Shown: in pieces, positions 35,809 through 44,835 of the stretch
Position numbering within the stretch: the stretch's first letter is position 1
Layout: each line of letters opens with the position of its first letter
Origin: Curvibacter cyanobacteriorum
GTDB taxonomy: Bacteria; Pseudomonadota; Gammaproteobacteria; Burkholderiales; Burkholderiaceae_C
DNA length: 64,000 nt
Assembly (NCBI RefSeq): GCF_028649475.1
Contig: NZ_JAQSIP010000007.1
Location: 1-64,000, forward strand
Direction of reading: 5' to 3'
Position numbers and translations under genes: made by a program
The notes under the pieces: model-generated
The model's database searches: none
What the model saw: only the letters and a program-made list of their open reading frames with translations
Told to the model about the DNA's origin: nothing

Positions 35809-36786
35809 TCAGGCGCCCCAGCGGGCTGGGTCGCCCGAGCCCGGCGGGTGGGGGCGACTGGGCGCCTGCACCCCGGGCACCCGTGGCAGGTGCTCGCGCA
35901 TCAGCGCGATGAAGGCGCGCAACCGCGCGGGCTGCCAGCGACCCGGCGGGTGCACCAGCGAGATCGGCAGGGGCGGCGCCCGCCATTGCGGCGCCAACTG
36001 CACCAGGCGCCCTTGGTCCAAGGCGTCGGCCACGGCCCAGGTGGAGGCGATGCCCACGCCCAGTCCGGCCAGTGCCGCCTGGCACAGCGCGTGCAGGTGG
36101 TCGGTGGACAGCCGGGGCTGGATGGCAAATCGCTGGGCCTCGCCCGCGCCGCAGGGGTAGAGCGTGACCTCATCGCGGTAGAACGTGCTCAAGGCCAGCC
36201 AGGGCAGGCGCGCCAGGGCCTGCGGGGTCTCGGGCGGCGGGCCGTCGCCCCACAGGCCGGGCGCGGCGACCACGATGCGGGGCAATTCGGCCAAGCGGAT
36301 GGCCACCACGCCCGGTTCGTCGACGGGGCCGATGCGCACGGCGCAATCGATGCCCTCGCTGATGAAGTCGGGCAGGCGGTCTTGCAAGCGCCACTCCACC
36401 GAGGCCTCGGGGTAACGCCGCAGGTACTCGACCAAGGGCGGCATCAGCTGCTGCTGACCAAACACCGTCGGGGCCAGCACCCGCAACAGGCCCCGCGGCG
36501 CGTCCTGCACGCCGCGCAGGTCGGACTCGATCGCGTCCCAGCGCTCCAGCAGCGCCTTGGCGTGCTCGTAGCAGCGCTGGCCGTCCTCCGTCACCTTCAT
36601 GGCGTGGGTCGAGCGCTGCAGCAAGCGCAGGCCCAGTTGGCGCTCCAGCAGTTGCAGGCGCCGGCTCACCGTGGGCTGGGTGGTGCCCAGTTGCTGGGCG
36701 GCCGCCGACAGGCTGCCGGCGTCCACGATGCGCACCCAGGTTTGCAGCAAGGCCAGCCGATCGGTGCTTTGGGGGAGTTTGTTCAT
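35809..36786 (-). CDS. LysR-type transcriptional regulator
   Basis: A 325-residue LysR protein starting at ATG 36786 (MNKLPQSTDRLALLQTWVRI). Its wHTH holds LSAAAQQLGTTQPTVSRRLQLLERQLG and the effector domain follows. It is divergent from the MFS transporter at 36893 with a 106-bp gap, so it probably controls that gene. The C-terminal 25 residues are Pro/Gly-rich and not family-conserved. Confidence 0.9.
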   Translation of the reverse strand: MNKLPQSTDRLALLQTWVRIVDAGSLSAAAQQLGTTQPTVSRRLQLLERQLGLRLLQRSTHAMKVTEDGQRCYEHAKALLERWDAIESDLRGVQDAPRGLLRVLAPTVFGQQQLMPPLVEYLRRYPEASVEWRLQDRLPDFISEGIDCAVRIGPVDEPGVVAIRLAELPRIVVAAPGLWGDGPPPETPQALARLPWLALSTFYRDEVTLYPCGAGEAQRFAIQPRLSTDHLHALCQAALAGLGVGIASTWAVADALDQGRLVQLAPQWRAPPLPISLVHPPGRWQPARLRAFIALMREHLPRVPGVQAPSRPHPPGSGDPARWGA

Positions 36787-36892
36787 GCGTCTAGCGTATA
36801 GCCTATGTTCCAAAAAGACCACTACCCAGCGCGGACATGCAAAAACAGAATGGAGCCCTGATTTCACACCGTTCATCTGAAAGGCGTTACCC

Positions 36893-38110
36893 ATGTCTCC
36901 ACCCGCGACAGTGGCCCCTTGGCGGGCCGACCCGGCCCCGCTGCCGTCCTCCCTGGTAGGCCTGTTGGCCGCAGGGGCCGGCCTGGCCGTGGCCTCGATC
37001 TACTACAGCCAGCCTTTGCTGGGACCGCTGGGCGTCAGCTTGCACGCCAGCCCCGCCGAGGTGGGGGCCGTGCCCACCTTGACCCAGCTGGGCTACGCGC
37101 TGGGCATCGTGCTGCTGGCCCCACTGGGCGACCGCCACGACCGGCGCCACCTCATCGTGCTCAAGGCAGCCATGCTGGTGTTGGCCTTGCTGGGCTGTGC
37201 GCTGGCTCCCAACCTCGGGGTGCTGATGCTGGCCAGCCTCGCGGTGGGGGTGGCGGCCACGATGGCGCAGGACATCGTGCCGGCGGCGGCCACCCTGGCC
37301 AGCGCAGCCCAACGCGGGCGCACCGTGGGCACGGTGATGACCGGGCTGCTGCTGGGCATCCTGCTGTCGCGGGTGGTCAGTGGGGTGCTGGCCCAGCCCT
37401 TGGGCTGGCGCGCGGTCTACGGCCTGGCGGCCCTCGCGGTGGCGCTCATTGGATGGGCCTGCTGGCGCGGTCTGCCACGCTTTGCGCCCACCACCTCGCT
37501 GCCCTATGGCGAGCTGCTGGCGTCGATGGTCGGGCTCTGGCGGCGCCACCCCGAACTGCGCCGCGCGGCCTGGGCGCAGGGCCTGTTGTCGGTGGCGTTC
37601 AGCGCCTTCTGGTCCACGCTGGCGCTGATGCTGTTTCAGCGCTACCAGATGGGCAGCGCGGTGGCCGGGGCCTTTGGCCTGGCCGGGGCCGCCGGCGCCT
37701 TGGCTGCGCCGCTGGCCGGGCGCTGGGCCGACCGGCGCGGGGCCGCCTGGGTGACGCGGCTGGGCTGTGCGGTGGCGGTGCTCTGCTTTGCGGCGCTGGC
37801 GCTCGAATCCCACTGGCCCCTGGCGGCCCGCCTGCCCTGGTTGGCGCTGTGCACGGTGGGTTTCGACTTTGGGGTGCAGGCCGCCTTGGTGGCGCACCAG
37901 ACCCTGGTCTACAGCTTGGAGCCCGCCGCCCGCAGTCGCCTCAACGCCTTGTTGTTGACCGCCATGTTCATCGGCATGGCGGCTGGTTCGGCCCTGGGCA
38001 GCCTGGTGCTGGCGCACTGGGGCTGGTGGGGGGTGGTGGGCCTGAGCACCCTGATGGCGGGCGGGGCGCTGCTGGTGCGGCTGCTGGATCGGCCCGTGGC
38101 GCCTGCCTGA
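36893..38110 (+). CDS. MFS transporter (AraJ/DHA1-like)
   Basis: A 405-residue inner-membrane protein with about 12 hydrophobic segments. The N-terminal SIYYSQPLLGPLGVSL and LAPLGDRHDRRHLI loop are typical of the AraJ/YdhP-like efflux group. The second half has AGRWADRRGAAWVTRLG. It is divergent from the LysR gene at 35809-36786. Likely an exporter of a small organic compound; the substrate is not evident. Confidence 0.85.
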   Translation: MSPPATVAPWRADPAPLPSSLVGLLAAGAGLAVASIYYSQPLLGPLGVSLHASPAEVGAVPTLTQLGYALGIVLLAPLGDRHDRRHLIVLKAAMLVLALLGCALAPNLGVLMLASLAVGVAATMAQDIVPAAATLASAAQRGRTVGTVMTGLLLGILLSRVVSGVLAQPLGWRAVYGLAALAVALIGWACWRGLPRFAPTTSLPYGELLASMVGLWRRHPELRRAAWAQGLLSVAFSAFWSTLALMLFQRYQMGSAVAGAFGLAGAAGALAAPLAGRWADRRGAAWVTRLGCAVAVLCFAALALESHWPLAARLPWLALCTVGFDFGVQAALVAHQTLVYSLEPAARSRLNALLLTAMFIGMAAGSALGSLVLAHWGWWGVVGLSTLMAGGALLVRLLDRPVAPA

Positions 38111-38128
38111 GCGCGCCCGCGCTGGGCG

Positions 38129-38950
38129 CTAGGCCGTGGCGGCGGCGGCGGGGGGCTCGGCCAGCACGGCCTCGGCCAGCAGCAAGACGGGTTTGTCGAC
38201 CAGTTTGCCGTCCACCGCGATGGCCCCCAGGCCCCGCTGGGCCACCGCGTCGACCACCCGCTGGGCCCAGGCGCGTTCGGCCGGGCTGGGGGCAAAGCCC
38301 TGGTTCACCCCCGCGACCTGCTTGGGGTGCACGCACAGCTTGGCCCCAAAGCCAAAGCGGCGTGAGCGTGCCACCTCCTCGGCCTGCTGCAGCGCATCGT
38401 CCAGCGCCAGGCTGACCCCGTCCACCGGGGCTTGCAGGCCCGCCAGCCGAGAGGCCAACACCAGCTCGGTGCGCACCGAGGCCAGTTCCTCGACATCGCC
38501 ACGGATGCCTGCATCGGCCGCGAAATCGACCGAGCCAAAGGCCAGTCGCAAGACCCCCGGGCAGGCCGCCAGCGTGCGGGCCCGGGACCAGCCCAGCACG
38601 GTTTCGATCAGTGGGATCAGGGTCTGCTCGGGCCGCAGCCGGGCGCGCAGCGCGGCGAGTTCGTTCACCCCCTGGGCCTTGGGCAGCATCACGCCGCGCA
38701 CCGCGGCGGCGCTGAGCAGGGCGCAGTCGGCGTCAAACCAGGCGGTGTCGCTGCCATTCACGCGCAGGTACACCGGCGCCCCGCCCGGCAACCAGTCGGC
38801 CAGCGCTTGCCGGGCGGCTTCCTTCTGCTCGGGCGCGACCGCATCCTCGAGGTCCAGCACCACGGCATGGGCGCCTGATTGCAGGGCTTTGGCAAAGCGC
38901 TCGGGGCGGTTGCCGGGGACAAACAGGTAGCTGCGGTCTGGGGCTCTCAA
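38129..38950 (-). CDS. CitE-like CoA lyase, probable citramalyl-CoA lyase
   Basis: A 273-residue HpcH/HpaI-CitE family lyase: SYLFVPGNRPERFAKAL, VVLDLEDAVAPEQK (metal-binding Glu/Asp), VYLRVNG, MLPKAQG, LIETVLG and FGSVDFAADAG. Enzymes of this type split malyl-CoA or citramalyl-CoA to acetyl-CoA plus glyoxylate or pyruvate. It lies 21 bp after the MFS gene at the end of an operon that also encodes a MaoC hydratase and a CaiB CoA-transferase. That trio is the itaconate route (Ict, Ich, Ccl), so (S)-citramalyl-CoA lyase is the best guess. Confidence 0.8.
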   Translation of the reverse strand: MRAPDRSYLFVPGNRPERFAKALQSGAHAVVLDLEDAVAPEQKEAARQALADWLPGGAPVYLRVNGSDTAWFDADCALLSAAAVRGVMLPKAQGVNELAALRARLRPEQTLIPLIETVLGWSRARTLAACPGVLRLAFGSVDFAADAGIRGDVEELASVRTELVLASRLAGLQAPVDGVSLALDDALQQAEEVARSRRFGFGAKLCVHPKQVAGVNQGFAPSPAERAWAQRVVDAVAQRGLGAIAVDGKLVDKPVLLLAEAVLAEPPAAAATA

Positions 38951-38971
38951 AGGGGTCTCCTGGTCTGTGAA

Positions 38972-40168
38972 TCAAGTGGGGCGTGGCGTTGCGGGCCGGG
39001 CCCAAAGCACCCCGGCGCAGACCAGGGCGGGCACGGCCAGCAAAGCGTAGCCGAGGCGGAAACTGCCCGAGGCACTGGCGATGGCGCCGAACAAGGCCGG
39101 CCCCAGCACCACGCCGAGGAAGGTGATGGCCAGGGTGCCGCCGGTGGCCACGCTGGCCTGACCCGGCGGGGCCTGGCGCGCCACCTCGGACAGGTAGACC
39201 CCGTTCCAGCCAATCGCCGAGCTGCCGAACACCCACAGCGCCGGGCCCACCAGCCACCAGCCCATGCTGGGCTGCAGGCAGGCCACGCTGACGCAGCCCA
39301 GCACCATCAGGCCAGCCAGCGTGATCAGGGTGCGCCTGGCCCCTAGAAACCGGTCCGCCACCCAGCCCCAGGCGATGCGGCCCACCACGCCCGCGGCCTG
39401 GGCCACCGACAGGGCCAGCCCCGCCGTGACCAGCGAATAGGCCTGGGTCTCGTGCAGGTAGGTCACCAGGTAGGTGGTCAGCGAGAGCTGGATGATGGAG
39501 AAAAAGAACGAGCACAAGGCCAGCAGCGACAGGGCACGCTGCCCCAGCACCAGGCGCACGGGGGACAGCAGGTCGCCCATGGCCAGGGGCAGCTGGCGCT
39601 GGCGGTCGGCGTCGAACTCGGTGCGCAGGCCCTGCGCCCCCAGGGCGCACAGCAGGCACAGGCCCGCCACGCTGAGCAGGGCGCCTTGCCAGCCCAGCCA
39701 CAGCGCCGTCATGGGCACCAGGGCCCCCGCCACCAGGCCGCCCAGGGGGACACCGGTTTGCTTGATCGAGAACACCAGCGCCATTTGCGCCGGCGGGGTG
39801 CTGCGCGCCAGCAGGTGTGAGCTGGCTGGGGTGATCGGGCCGTAACCCAGCCCGATCAGCCAGGCCCCGAGGCCCATCACCGGCAGCACCGGCACGGCAC
39901 TGAGCAGCAGGCCCAGGCCGCACAGCAGCAAACCGATCTGGCTGATGCGGATGGCGCCATAGCGCGCGGTGGCCGCACCGGCCGCCAGGCTGGCCCCCAT
40001 CGCCCCCAGGTAGGCCAGGGCCACATACACCCCCAGCAGGCCGGGCGAGGCGCCCAACGCCCGCGCTGCTTCCGGGGCCATCACGGGCAGCGTCAACAAG
40101 GCCATCGAGACCATCGACTGGATGGCCAGGGTCACGCCCAGGCCCCACCAGGCCGGCGACCGCGTCAT
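38972..40168 (-). CDS. MFS transporter in the putative itaconate operon
   Basis: A 398-residue inner-membrane protein with about 12 hydrophobic segments. It begins MTRSPAWWGLGVTLAIQSMVSM and includes STPPAQMALVFSIKQTGVPLGG and ADRFLGARRTLI; it resembles the OFA/CynX-like organic-anion branch. The start overlaps the gntR stop by 4 bp (ATGA), showing tight operon structure. It may import the C5-dicarboxylate or act alongside the Bug receptor. Confidence 0.85.
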   Translation of the reverse strand: MTRSPAWWGLGVTLAIQSMVSMALLTLPVMAPEAARALGASPGLLGVYVALAYLGAMGASLAAGAATARYGAIRISQIGLLLCGLGLLLSAVPVLPVMGLGAWLIGLGYGPITPASSHLLARSTPPAQMALVFSIKQTGVPLGGLVAGALVPMTALWLGWQGALLSVAGLCLLCALGAQGLRTEFDADRQRQLPLAMGDLLSPVRLVLGQRALSLLALCSFFFSIIQLSLTTYLVTYLHETQAYSLVTAGLALSVAQAAGVVGRIAWGWVADRFLGARRTLITLAGLMVLGCVSVACLQPSMGWWLVGPALWVFGSSAIGWNGVYLSEVARQAPPGQASVATGGTLAITFLGVVLGPALFGAIASASGSFRLGYALLAVPALVCAGVLWARPATPRPT

Positions 40169-41013
40169 GCGCCACGCCCCCGGGGCGGGGCCTTGTCGTC
40201 GCGCGGGGCGTCGCCCGCCCATTCGCGGCGCAGGATGCTGGTGTGGCTGAAGCGGTCGGCCGGGTGCACGCTGATGGCCAGCTCGATCAGCTCGTCGCGG
40301 TGGTTGCGGTACTTGCGGCACACCCACAGCCCGGGGCTGTGCCGGGGCACCTGCAGCACCTCGGCCAGGTGCGGGGCAATCGCCACCGCGCGGATTTCTT
40401 GCTCCACCGAGGTCACCACCTCGCCAAACTGCTGTTCGATGGCGCCGTAGACCGAGCCCCGCAGCGGCCCTTCGATGCCCTGGATGGCGCGGAAGGCCGG
40501 GTGCAGCCACAGTTCGGTGTGGCAGATGGGGCGTGCCTCGCCGGTGGCCCGGCGCAGGCCTTGCAGGTGCAGCCAGGTTTCACCGGCCGAGGCTTCCAGC
40601 ATCTCGGCTTCGGTGGCATTGATCAGGCGCGTCTGGCCGGGTTCGATCACCAGCGTGGTGTCGGTGGCGTATTGGTGCAGGTCCGCCACGTCCGCGGTGA
40701 GCTGGCGGTAGCCCGGCACGCTGGCGGTGGATTTGACGGTGGTGCCGATGCGCGCCTGGCGCACCACCAGGCCCAGTTGCACCAGGCGCTTGAGCGCTTC
40801 GCGGGCCGTAGATCGGCTGACGCCGAACTGCTCGCACAGCTCGAATTCGGTGGGCAATTGCGAGCCCACGGGGTAACGCCCTGATCCGATTTCGTTGAGC
40901 AGGGTCTGCGCCAACTGCTGGTAGCGCGGTGGCGACCCGCCCAGGCTGGGCAGGGCTTTGCCGCGCGCGGCGGGGTCAGACACGGTCTTCGGAACAGGGG
41001 TTTTGTCGGTCAT
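40165..41013 (-). CDS. GntR-family regulator (HutC subfamily) inside the operon
   Basis: A 282-residue regulator. The winged helix covers about residues 28-95 (RYQQLAQTLLNEIGSGRYPVG, QFGVSRSTAREALKRLVQLG). The C-terminal part is a UTRA ligand-binding domain (CHTELWLHPAFR, ISVHPADRF). ATG 41013 overlaps the CoA-transferase stop. Unusually it is encoded in the middle of the operon it probably controls. A 22-bp perfect palindrome upstream of the first gene (46416-46437) is the likely operator. Confidence 0.9.
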   Translation of the reverse strand: MTDKTPVPKTVSDPAARGKALPSLGGSPPRYQQLAQTLLNEIGSGRYPVGSQLPTEFELCEQFGVSRSTAREALKRLVQLGLVVRQARIGTTVKSTASVPGYRQLTADVADLHQYATDTTLVIEPGQTRLINATEAEMLEASAGETWLHLQGLRRATGEARPICHTELWLHPAFRAIQGIEGPLRGSVYGAIEQQFGEVVTSVEQEIRAVAIAPHLAEVLQVPRHSPGLWVCRKYRNHRDELIELAISVHPADRFSHTSILRREWAGDAPRDDKAPPRGRGA

Positions 41014-42212
41014 AGAACGGATTGGCGGCGCAGGTCGTCGATGTCGGCCTGATCGTATCCTGCCCGTCTGAGCACCGTGTCCGTGTGCTCGCCCAGCGCG
41101 GGGGCGGCGCGCAGCGGCTGGGGGCCGGCGCGCACCGGGCAGGCCAGGGTGCGCACGGGGCCTTGCGGGTGCGGCACGCTGACCACCGCCCCGCTTTCGC
41201 GTGCGAAGTCGCTGTCCAGCGCCTGGGCCACGTCGTACACCGGCGAGGCCGGCACGCGGCCGCCAAAGCGCTGCATCCATTCGGCCGTGGTGGCCGTGCG
41301 CAGCACCGCATCGAGCTCGGCATTGAGCTGGCTGCGGTGGCGCAGGCGGTCGGCAAAGCGGCGATAGTCGGGGTGCTCCACCCAGTCCGGGCGGCCCAGG
41401 GCGTGGCACAGCTCGCCCCAGAACTTCTCCTTGTTGCACATCAGGAAGATCCAGCCGTCCTGGGTCGGGTACAGCTCGCTGGGCACCAGCGAGGGGTGAC
41501 CCGAGCGCGCCGTGCGGCCCGTCACCACGCCCGCGTTGAGGTACCAGGTGGCCAGGTAGGTCAGGTTGTTCAGGGCCACGTCGTACAGGCTGATGTCCAC
41601 ATCCCGGCCCACGCCGCTGGCGCGCGCCGAGACCACCCCCGCCAGCAGACCCATGGCCGCGGTGGTGCCGGTCATGAAATCGATGATCGACAGGCCCGCG
41701 CGGGTGGGCTGGCCGTCGGGCTCGCCAGTCAGCGACAGGTAGCCGGCCTCGGCCTGCATCAGGTAGTCGTAGCCCGGCCAGGCCGCGCGCGAGCCGGTGC
41801 GGCCATAGGCCGACAGATGACCGCAGACCAGGGCCGGGTTGACGTCCTTCAAGGCCTCGTAGGTCAGCCCCAGCTTGGCGGGCAGGTCGCCGCGCAGGTT
41901 GTTGAACACCACGTCGGCCCCGGCCGCGAGGCGGCGCAGCACGGCGCGGCCGGCCTCGCTTTTGAGGTCCAGGGTGACGCTTTGCTTGTTGCGGTTGAAG
42001 GACTGGTAGAAGTGGCTGTCGCCCGGGCCGAAGTAGTGCGGGCCGACGGCGCGCCCCACATCTCCGCCTTCGGCGGGGTTCTCGATCTTGATCACCTCGG
42101 CGCCCAGGTCGGCCAGGTGTTGGGTGCCAAAGGGGCCGGCGCCGTACTGCTCGATGGCGATGATGCGCAGGCCTTGCAGCAGGGGCCCTTGAGGGGTGGC
42201 GGGCTGGCTCAT
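41010..42212 (-). CDS. CaiB/BaiF family CoA-transferase, probable itaconate CoA-transferase
   Basis: A 400-residue class III CoA-transferase. The catalytic Asp149 lies in PGYDYLMQAEAGYLSLTG, and the N-terminal LADLGAEVIKIENP and FNRNKQSVTLDLK are typical. It moves CoA from a donor such as succinyl-CoA to a carboxylic acid. Operon partners (MaoC hydratase, CitE lyase, MmgE/PrpD, acyl-CoA dehydrogenase) match the Pseudomonas itaconate locus in kind, which favours itaconate as acceptor. Mesaconate or citramalate are alternatives. Confidence 0.85.
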   Translation of the reverse strand: MSQPATPQGPLLQGLRIIAIEQYGAGPFGTQHLADLGAEVIKIENPAEGGDVGRAVGPHYFGPGDSHFYQSFNRNKQSVTLDLKSEAGRAVLRRLAAGADVVFNNLRGDLPAKLGLTYEALKDVNPALVCGHLSAYGRTGSRAAWPGYDYLMQAEAGYLSLTGEPDGQPTRAGLSIIDFMTGTTAAMGLLAGVVSARASGVGRDVDISLYDVALNNLTYLATWYLNAGVVTGRTARSGHPSLVPSELYPTQDGWIFLMCNKEKFWGELCHALGRPDWVEHPDYRRFADRLRHRSQLNAELDAVLRTATTAEWMQRFGGRVPASPVYDVAQALDSDFARESGAVVSVPHPQGPVRTLACPVRAGPQPLRAAPALGEHTDTVLRRAGYDQADIDDLRRQSVL

Positions 42213-43384
42213 ACCGGGTTCCTCGCGATCAGCTCGCGCGCGATGATCAGGCGCTGCAGTTCATTGGTGCCCTCGCCGATGGTCAGCAAGGGGGCATCGC
42301 GGTAGAGGCGTTCGACGTTGTATTCCTTCGAGTAGCCATAGCCGCCGAAGATGCGCATGGCTTCGATGGCGTTCTCGAGACCGGCCTCGGTGGCGAAGTA
42401 CTTGGCCATGCCGGCCTCCATGTCGCAGCGCTGGCCCAGGTCATAGGCCTGGGCCGCGGCGTAGGTCAGCAGCCGTGCCGCCTGGGTGCGGGTGGCCATT
42501 TCGCCGAGCTTGAGCGCGATGGCCTGGTGCTCGCAGATCGGCTTGCCAAAGGTCTTGCGGGTCTGCGAATACGCCACGGCCTCGTCGAGTGCGGCCTGCG
42601 CGATGCCCAGACCGCGCGCGGCCACGTTGATGCGGCCCAGCTCCAGCCCGCCCAGGATCTGCTGCAGGCCCTTGCCCTCGACGCCCCCTATCAGGCGATC
42701 GGCGGGCACGCGGTAGTCCTCGAAGCTCAGCGCGCAGCTGTCGATGCCTTTGTAGCCCAGCTTCTCGAGCTTCTTGCTGACCGTGAAGCCCGGTCCCTTT
42801 TCGGCAATCAGCAGGCTCATGCCCTGGTGGCGCGGCTGGGCCTGCGGGTCGGTCTTGACCAGCAGCACGAGGGTGTTGCCCGAGCCGCTGTTGGTGATCC
42901 ACATCTTGGAGCCGTTGACCACGTAGTCATCGCCGTCGCGGCGCGCCACGGTGCGGATGGCTTGCAGGTCGGTGCCGCAGTCCGGCTCGGTCAGGCCGAT
43001 GCCGCCGCGCAGCTCGCCGGTGGCAAAGCGCGGCAGGTAAGCCTGCTTCTGGGCCTCGGTGCCACAGCGCTGCACGGTCATGGCCATGATCAGGTGCGAA
43101 TTGATGATGCCCGACACCGACATCCACACCTTGGACATGCGTTCGATGATCTTGGCGTAGGTGCTGGTGGACAGGCCCAGGCCGCCGTAGGCGGGGTCGA
43201 TCAGGCAGCCGAACAGGCCCATCTCTTTCATCTGCTCGACGATCTCCAGCGGGTAGATGTCGTCGTGCTCGAGGTGGTGCACATGGGGCTTGACCTGGGT
43301 TTCCAGGAAGCGTTCAACGCTGTCCAGGATCAGGCGTTCCTGTTCTTGCGCGTCGTCGTGGGGCAGGGCGGTGGCAGGGTTCAT
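42209..43384 (-). CDS. Acyl-CoA dehydrogenase
   Basis: A 391-residue FAD-dependent acyl-CoA dehydrogenase. Conserved blocks are IGLTEPDCGTDL, WITNSGSGNTLVLL, FGKPICEHQAIALKLGEM, RIFGGYGYSKEYNVERLYRD and GEGTNELQ with the catalytic base Glu371. It makes an alpha-beta double bond in a CoA thioester. In this cluster the substrate may be a branched C5 ester such as methylsuccinyl-CoA. Its stop overlaps the CoA-transferase start (ATGA). Confidence 0.9.
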   Translation of the reverse strand: MNPATALPHDDAQEQERLILDSVERFLETQVKPHVHHLEHDDIYPLEIVEQMKEMGLFGCLIDPAYGGLGLSTSTYAKIIERMSKVWMSVSGIINSHLIMAMTVQRCGTEAQKQAYLPRFATGELRGGIGLTEPDCGTDLQAIRTVARRDGDDYVVNGSKMWITNSGSGNTLVLLVKTDPQAQPRHQGMSLLIAEKGPGFTVSKKLEKLGYKGIDSCALSFEDYRVPADRLIGGVEGKGLQQILGGLELGRINVAARGLGIAQAALDEAVAYSQTRKTFGKPICEHQAIALKLGEMATRTQAARLLTYAAAQAYDLGQRCDMEAGMAKYFATEAGLENAIEAMRIFGGYGYSKEYNVERLYRDAPLLTIGEGTNELQRLIIARELIARNPV

Positions 43385-43408
43385 GGCAGGCTTTCAGTCC
43401 AAAGGGTT

Positions 43409-44824
43409 TCAGGGGCGCACAGGGGCGGGGAATTCGGTGGCCAGCAACTCGGCCAGCTCGGCGGCCTGGCCTTGGGCCAGGTTCAGCACCGCGTGCTGGA
43501 GCCGCTGCGCGTGCGCCAGGGGCACGCTGCGGGTGGCGTTGTCGATGAACTTGGTGACGATGTCGGCGTTGCTGATCGGGCGGCCCGGGGCGCCGCGGTT
43601 GATGGGCTCGCGGTGGCGCAGTTCACGGCCGTCGGCCAGCTCCAGCACCAGCTCGCCGGGGTAGTAGCGTGGGAAGTCGGCGTCGGGGTCGACCTCGCAC
43701 TCGACCAGCGCGGCCAGCGCCAGGGTGTCGGGGTCGGCGATGGCCGCGGGCTCCAGGGCGTCGAGGGTGAAGCGCCCGTGGCGCAAGGCCGTGGCCACCG
43801 TGTAGGGGATGCTGAACTGGGCGTCGTAGGGGTTCTGTGGCCGGCGTTTGTTCTCGATCGGCTCACAGACCACGGCCATCGCACCGGCGGGCAGGCGCGC
43901 GCGGATGCGGCGCAGCGGCGCGCCGCCCCAGGCGGCCGACAAGGCGCTGGCGGCGTCGGTGCAGGCGTGGGTGAAGTGGCAGGCCGGCAGGGGTTTGACC
44001 GCCACATTGCACAGCTCCCAGACCTGGCCCAGACCGGCCGTGATCTGGCCCAGGTCGGCTTCGCTGGCGCGCGCGCCCAGGTGGCTGGCGTACAGGCCAT
44101 AGCGGCCCTCGTAGCTGGCGCGCGGGCCGCTCATGCCATGGGCGGCGAACATCGCCGCGCTGATGCCGGCCGCGGCCGCCCACCCGGGGTGCAAGCGCTT
44201 GGTGCCGGCGCCGTCTTGCAGGAACTCCAGGTTGCCGCTGGCCACCGACAGCGCCACCCCCTGGGCGTGGCTGAGCTGGGGCACCTCAAGGCCCAGCAGG
44301 CGACCGGCCGCAAGGGCGCAGCCAAAAGTGCCGACCAGGCCTGTGGGGTGGAAGCCGACCTGGTGAAACAGCCCCCCGGCGGCGGCCCCGAGGCGGGTGG
44401 TCAGCTCCATGCCGATGAGGTAGCTGGTCAGCAGCTCGGCGCCGCTGCGCCCCTGGTGGGCGGCCAGCGCCAGCGCGGCCGGCAGCACCGAGGTGGTGGC
44501 GTGCACCACGCCGCGTGGGTGGGTGTCGTCGTAGTCGAGGCCATGGATCAGCAGGCCATTGAGCATGGCGGCATCGCGCAGCGGCAGGCGCTGTGCGCGG
44601 CCCAGCACGGGCACGGTGCCCCCGGGGCCGGCCAGCGCATCGATCGCGGCACTGGCCTGGCGGGCGAACGCATAGCGGGTCGAGGCCAGGCCGATGCCCA
44701 GCGCGTCCAGCATCAGGTGGCAGGCGCGGGTGCGCACGTCGATCGGCACCTGGTCCAGTCGCAGGCCGTGGGCCCAGCGGGCCACCTGCTCGGCCACCGG
44801 GGCGGTGCTTGGGGTGAGCGTCAT
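43409..44824 (-). CDS. MmgE/PrpD family protein
   Basis: A 471-residue member of the MmgE/PrpD family, which includes 2-methylcitrate dehydratase and cis-aconitate (itaconate-forming) decarboxylase. Recognisable parts are RACHLMLDALGIGLAS, LIHGLDYDDTHPRGVVHATTSVLPAALALA, and the C-terminal DADFPRYYPGELVLELADG. It is encoded between the Bug receptor and acyl-CoA dehydrogenase genes of the C5 operon. It may isomerise or dehydrate a tricarboxylate or a C5 acid; the precise reaction is not clear from sequence. Confidence 0.85.
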   Translation of the reverse strand: MTLTPSTAPVAEQVARWAHGLRLDQVPIDVRTRACHLMLDALGIGLASTRYAFARQASAAIDALAGPGGTVPVLGRAQRLPLRDAAMLNGLLIHGLDYDDTHPRGVVHATTSVLPAALALAAHQGRSGAELLTSYLIGMELTTRLGAAAGGLFHQVGFHPTGLVGTFGCALAAGRLLGLEVPQLSHAQGVALSVASGNLEFLQDGAGTKRLHPGWAAAAGISAAMFAAHGMSGPRASYEGRYGLYASHLGARASEADLGQITAGLGQVWELCNVAVKPLPACHFTHACTDAASALSAAWGGAPLRRIRARLPAGAMAVVCEPIENKRRPQNPYDAQFSIPYTVATALRHGRFTLDALEPAAIADPDTLALAALVECEVDPDADFPRYYPGELVLELADGRELRHREPINRGAPGRPISNADIVTKFIDNATRSVPLAHAQRLQHAVLNLAQGQAAELAELLATEFPAPVRP

Positions 44825-44835
44825 GGGGGGCGTCC

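Noticed and set aside
36887-38017. A 376-codon frame antisense to the MFS gene at 36893
   Set aside because: Composition is Gln/Gly/His-rich and featureless; the sense strand encodes transmembrane helices.
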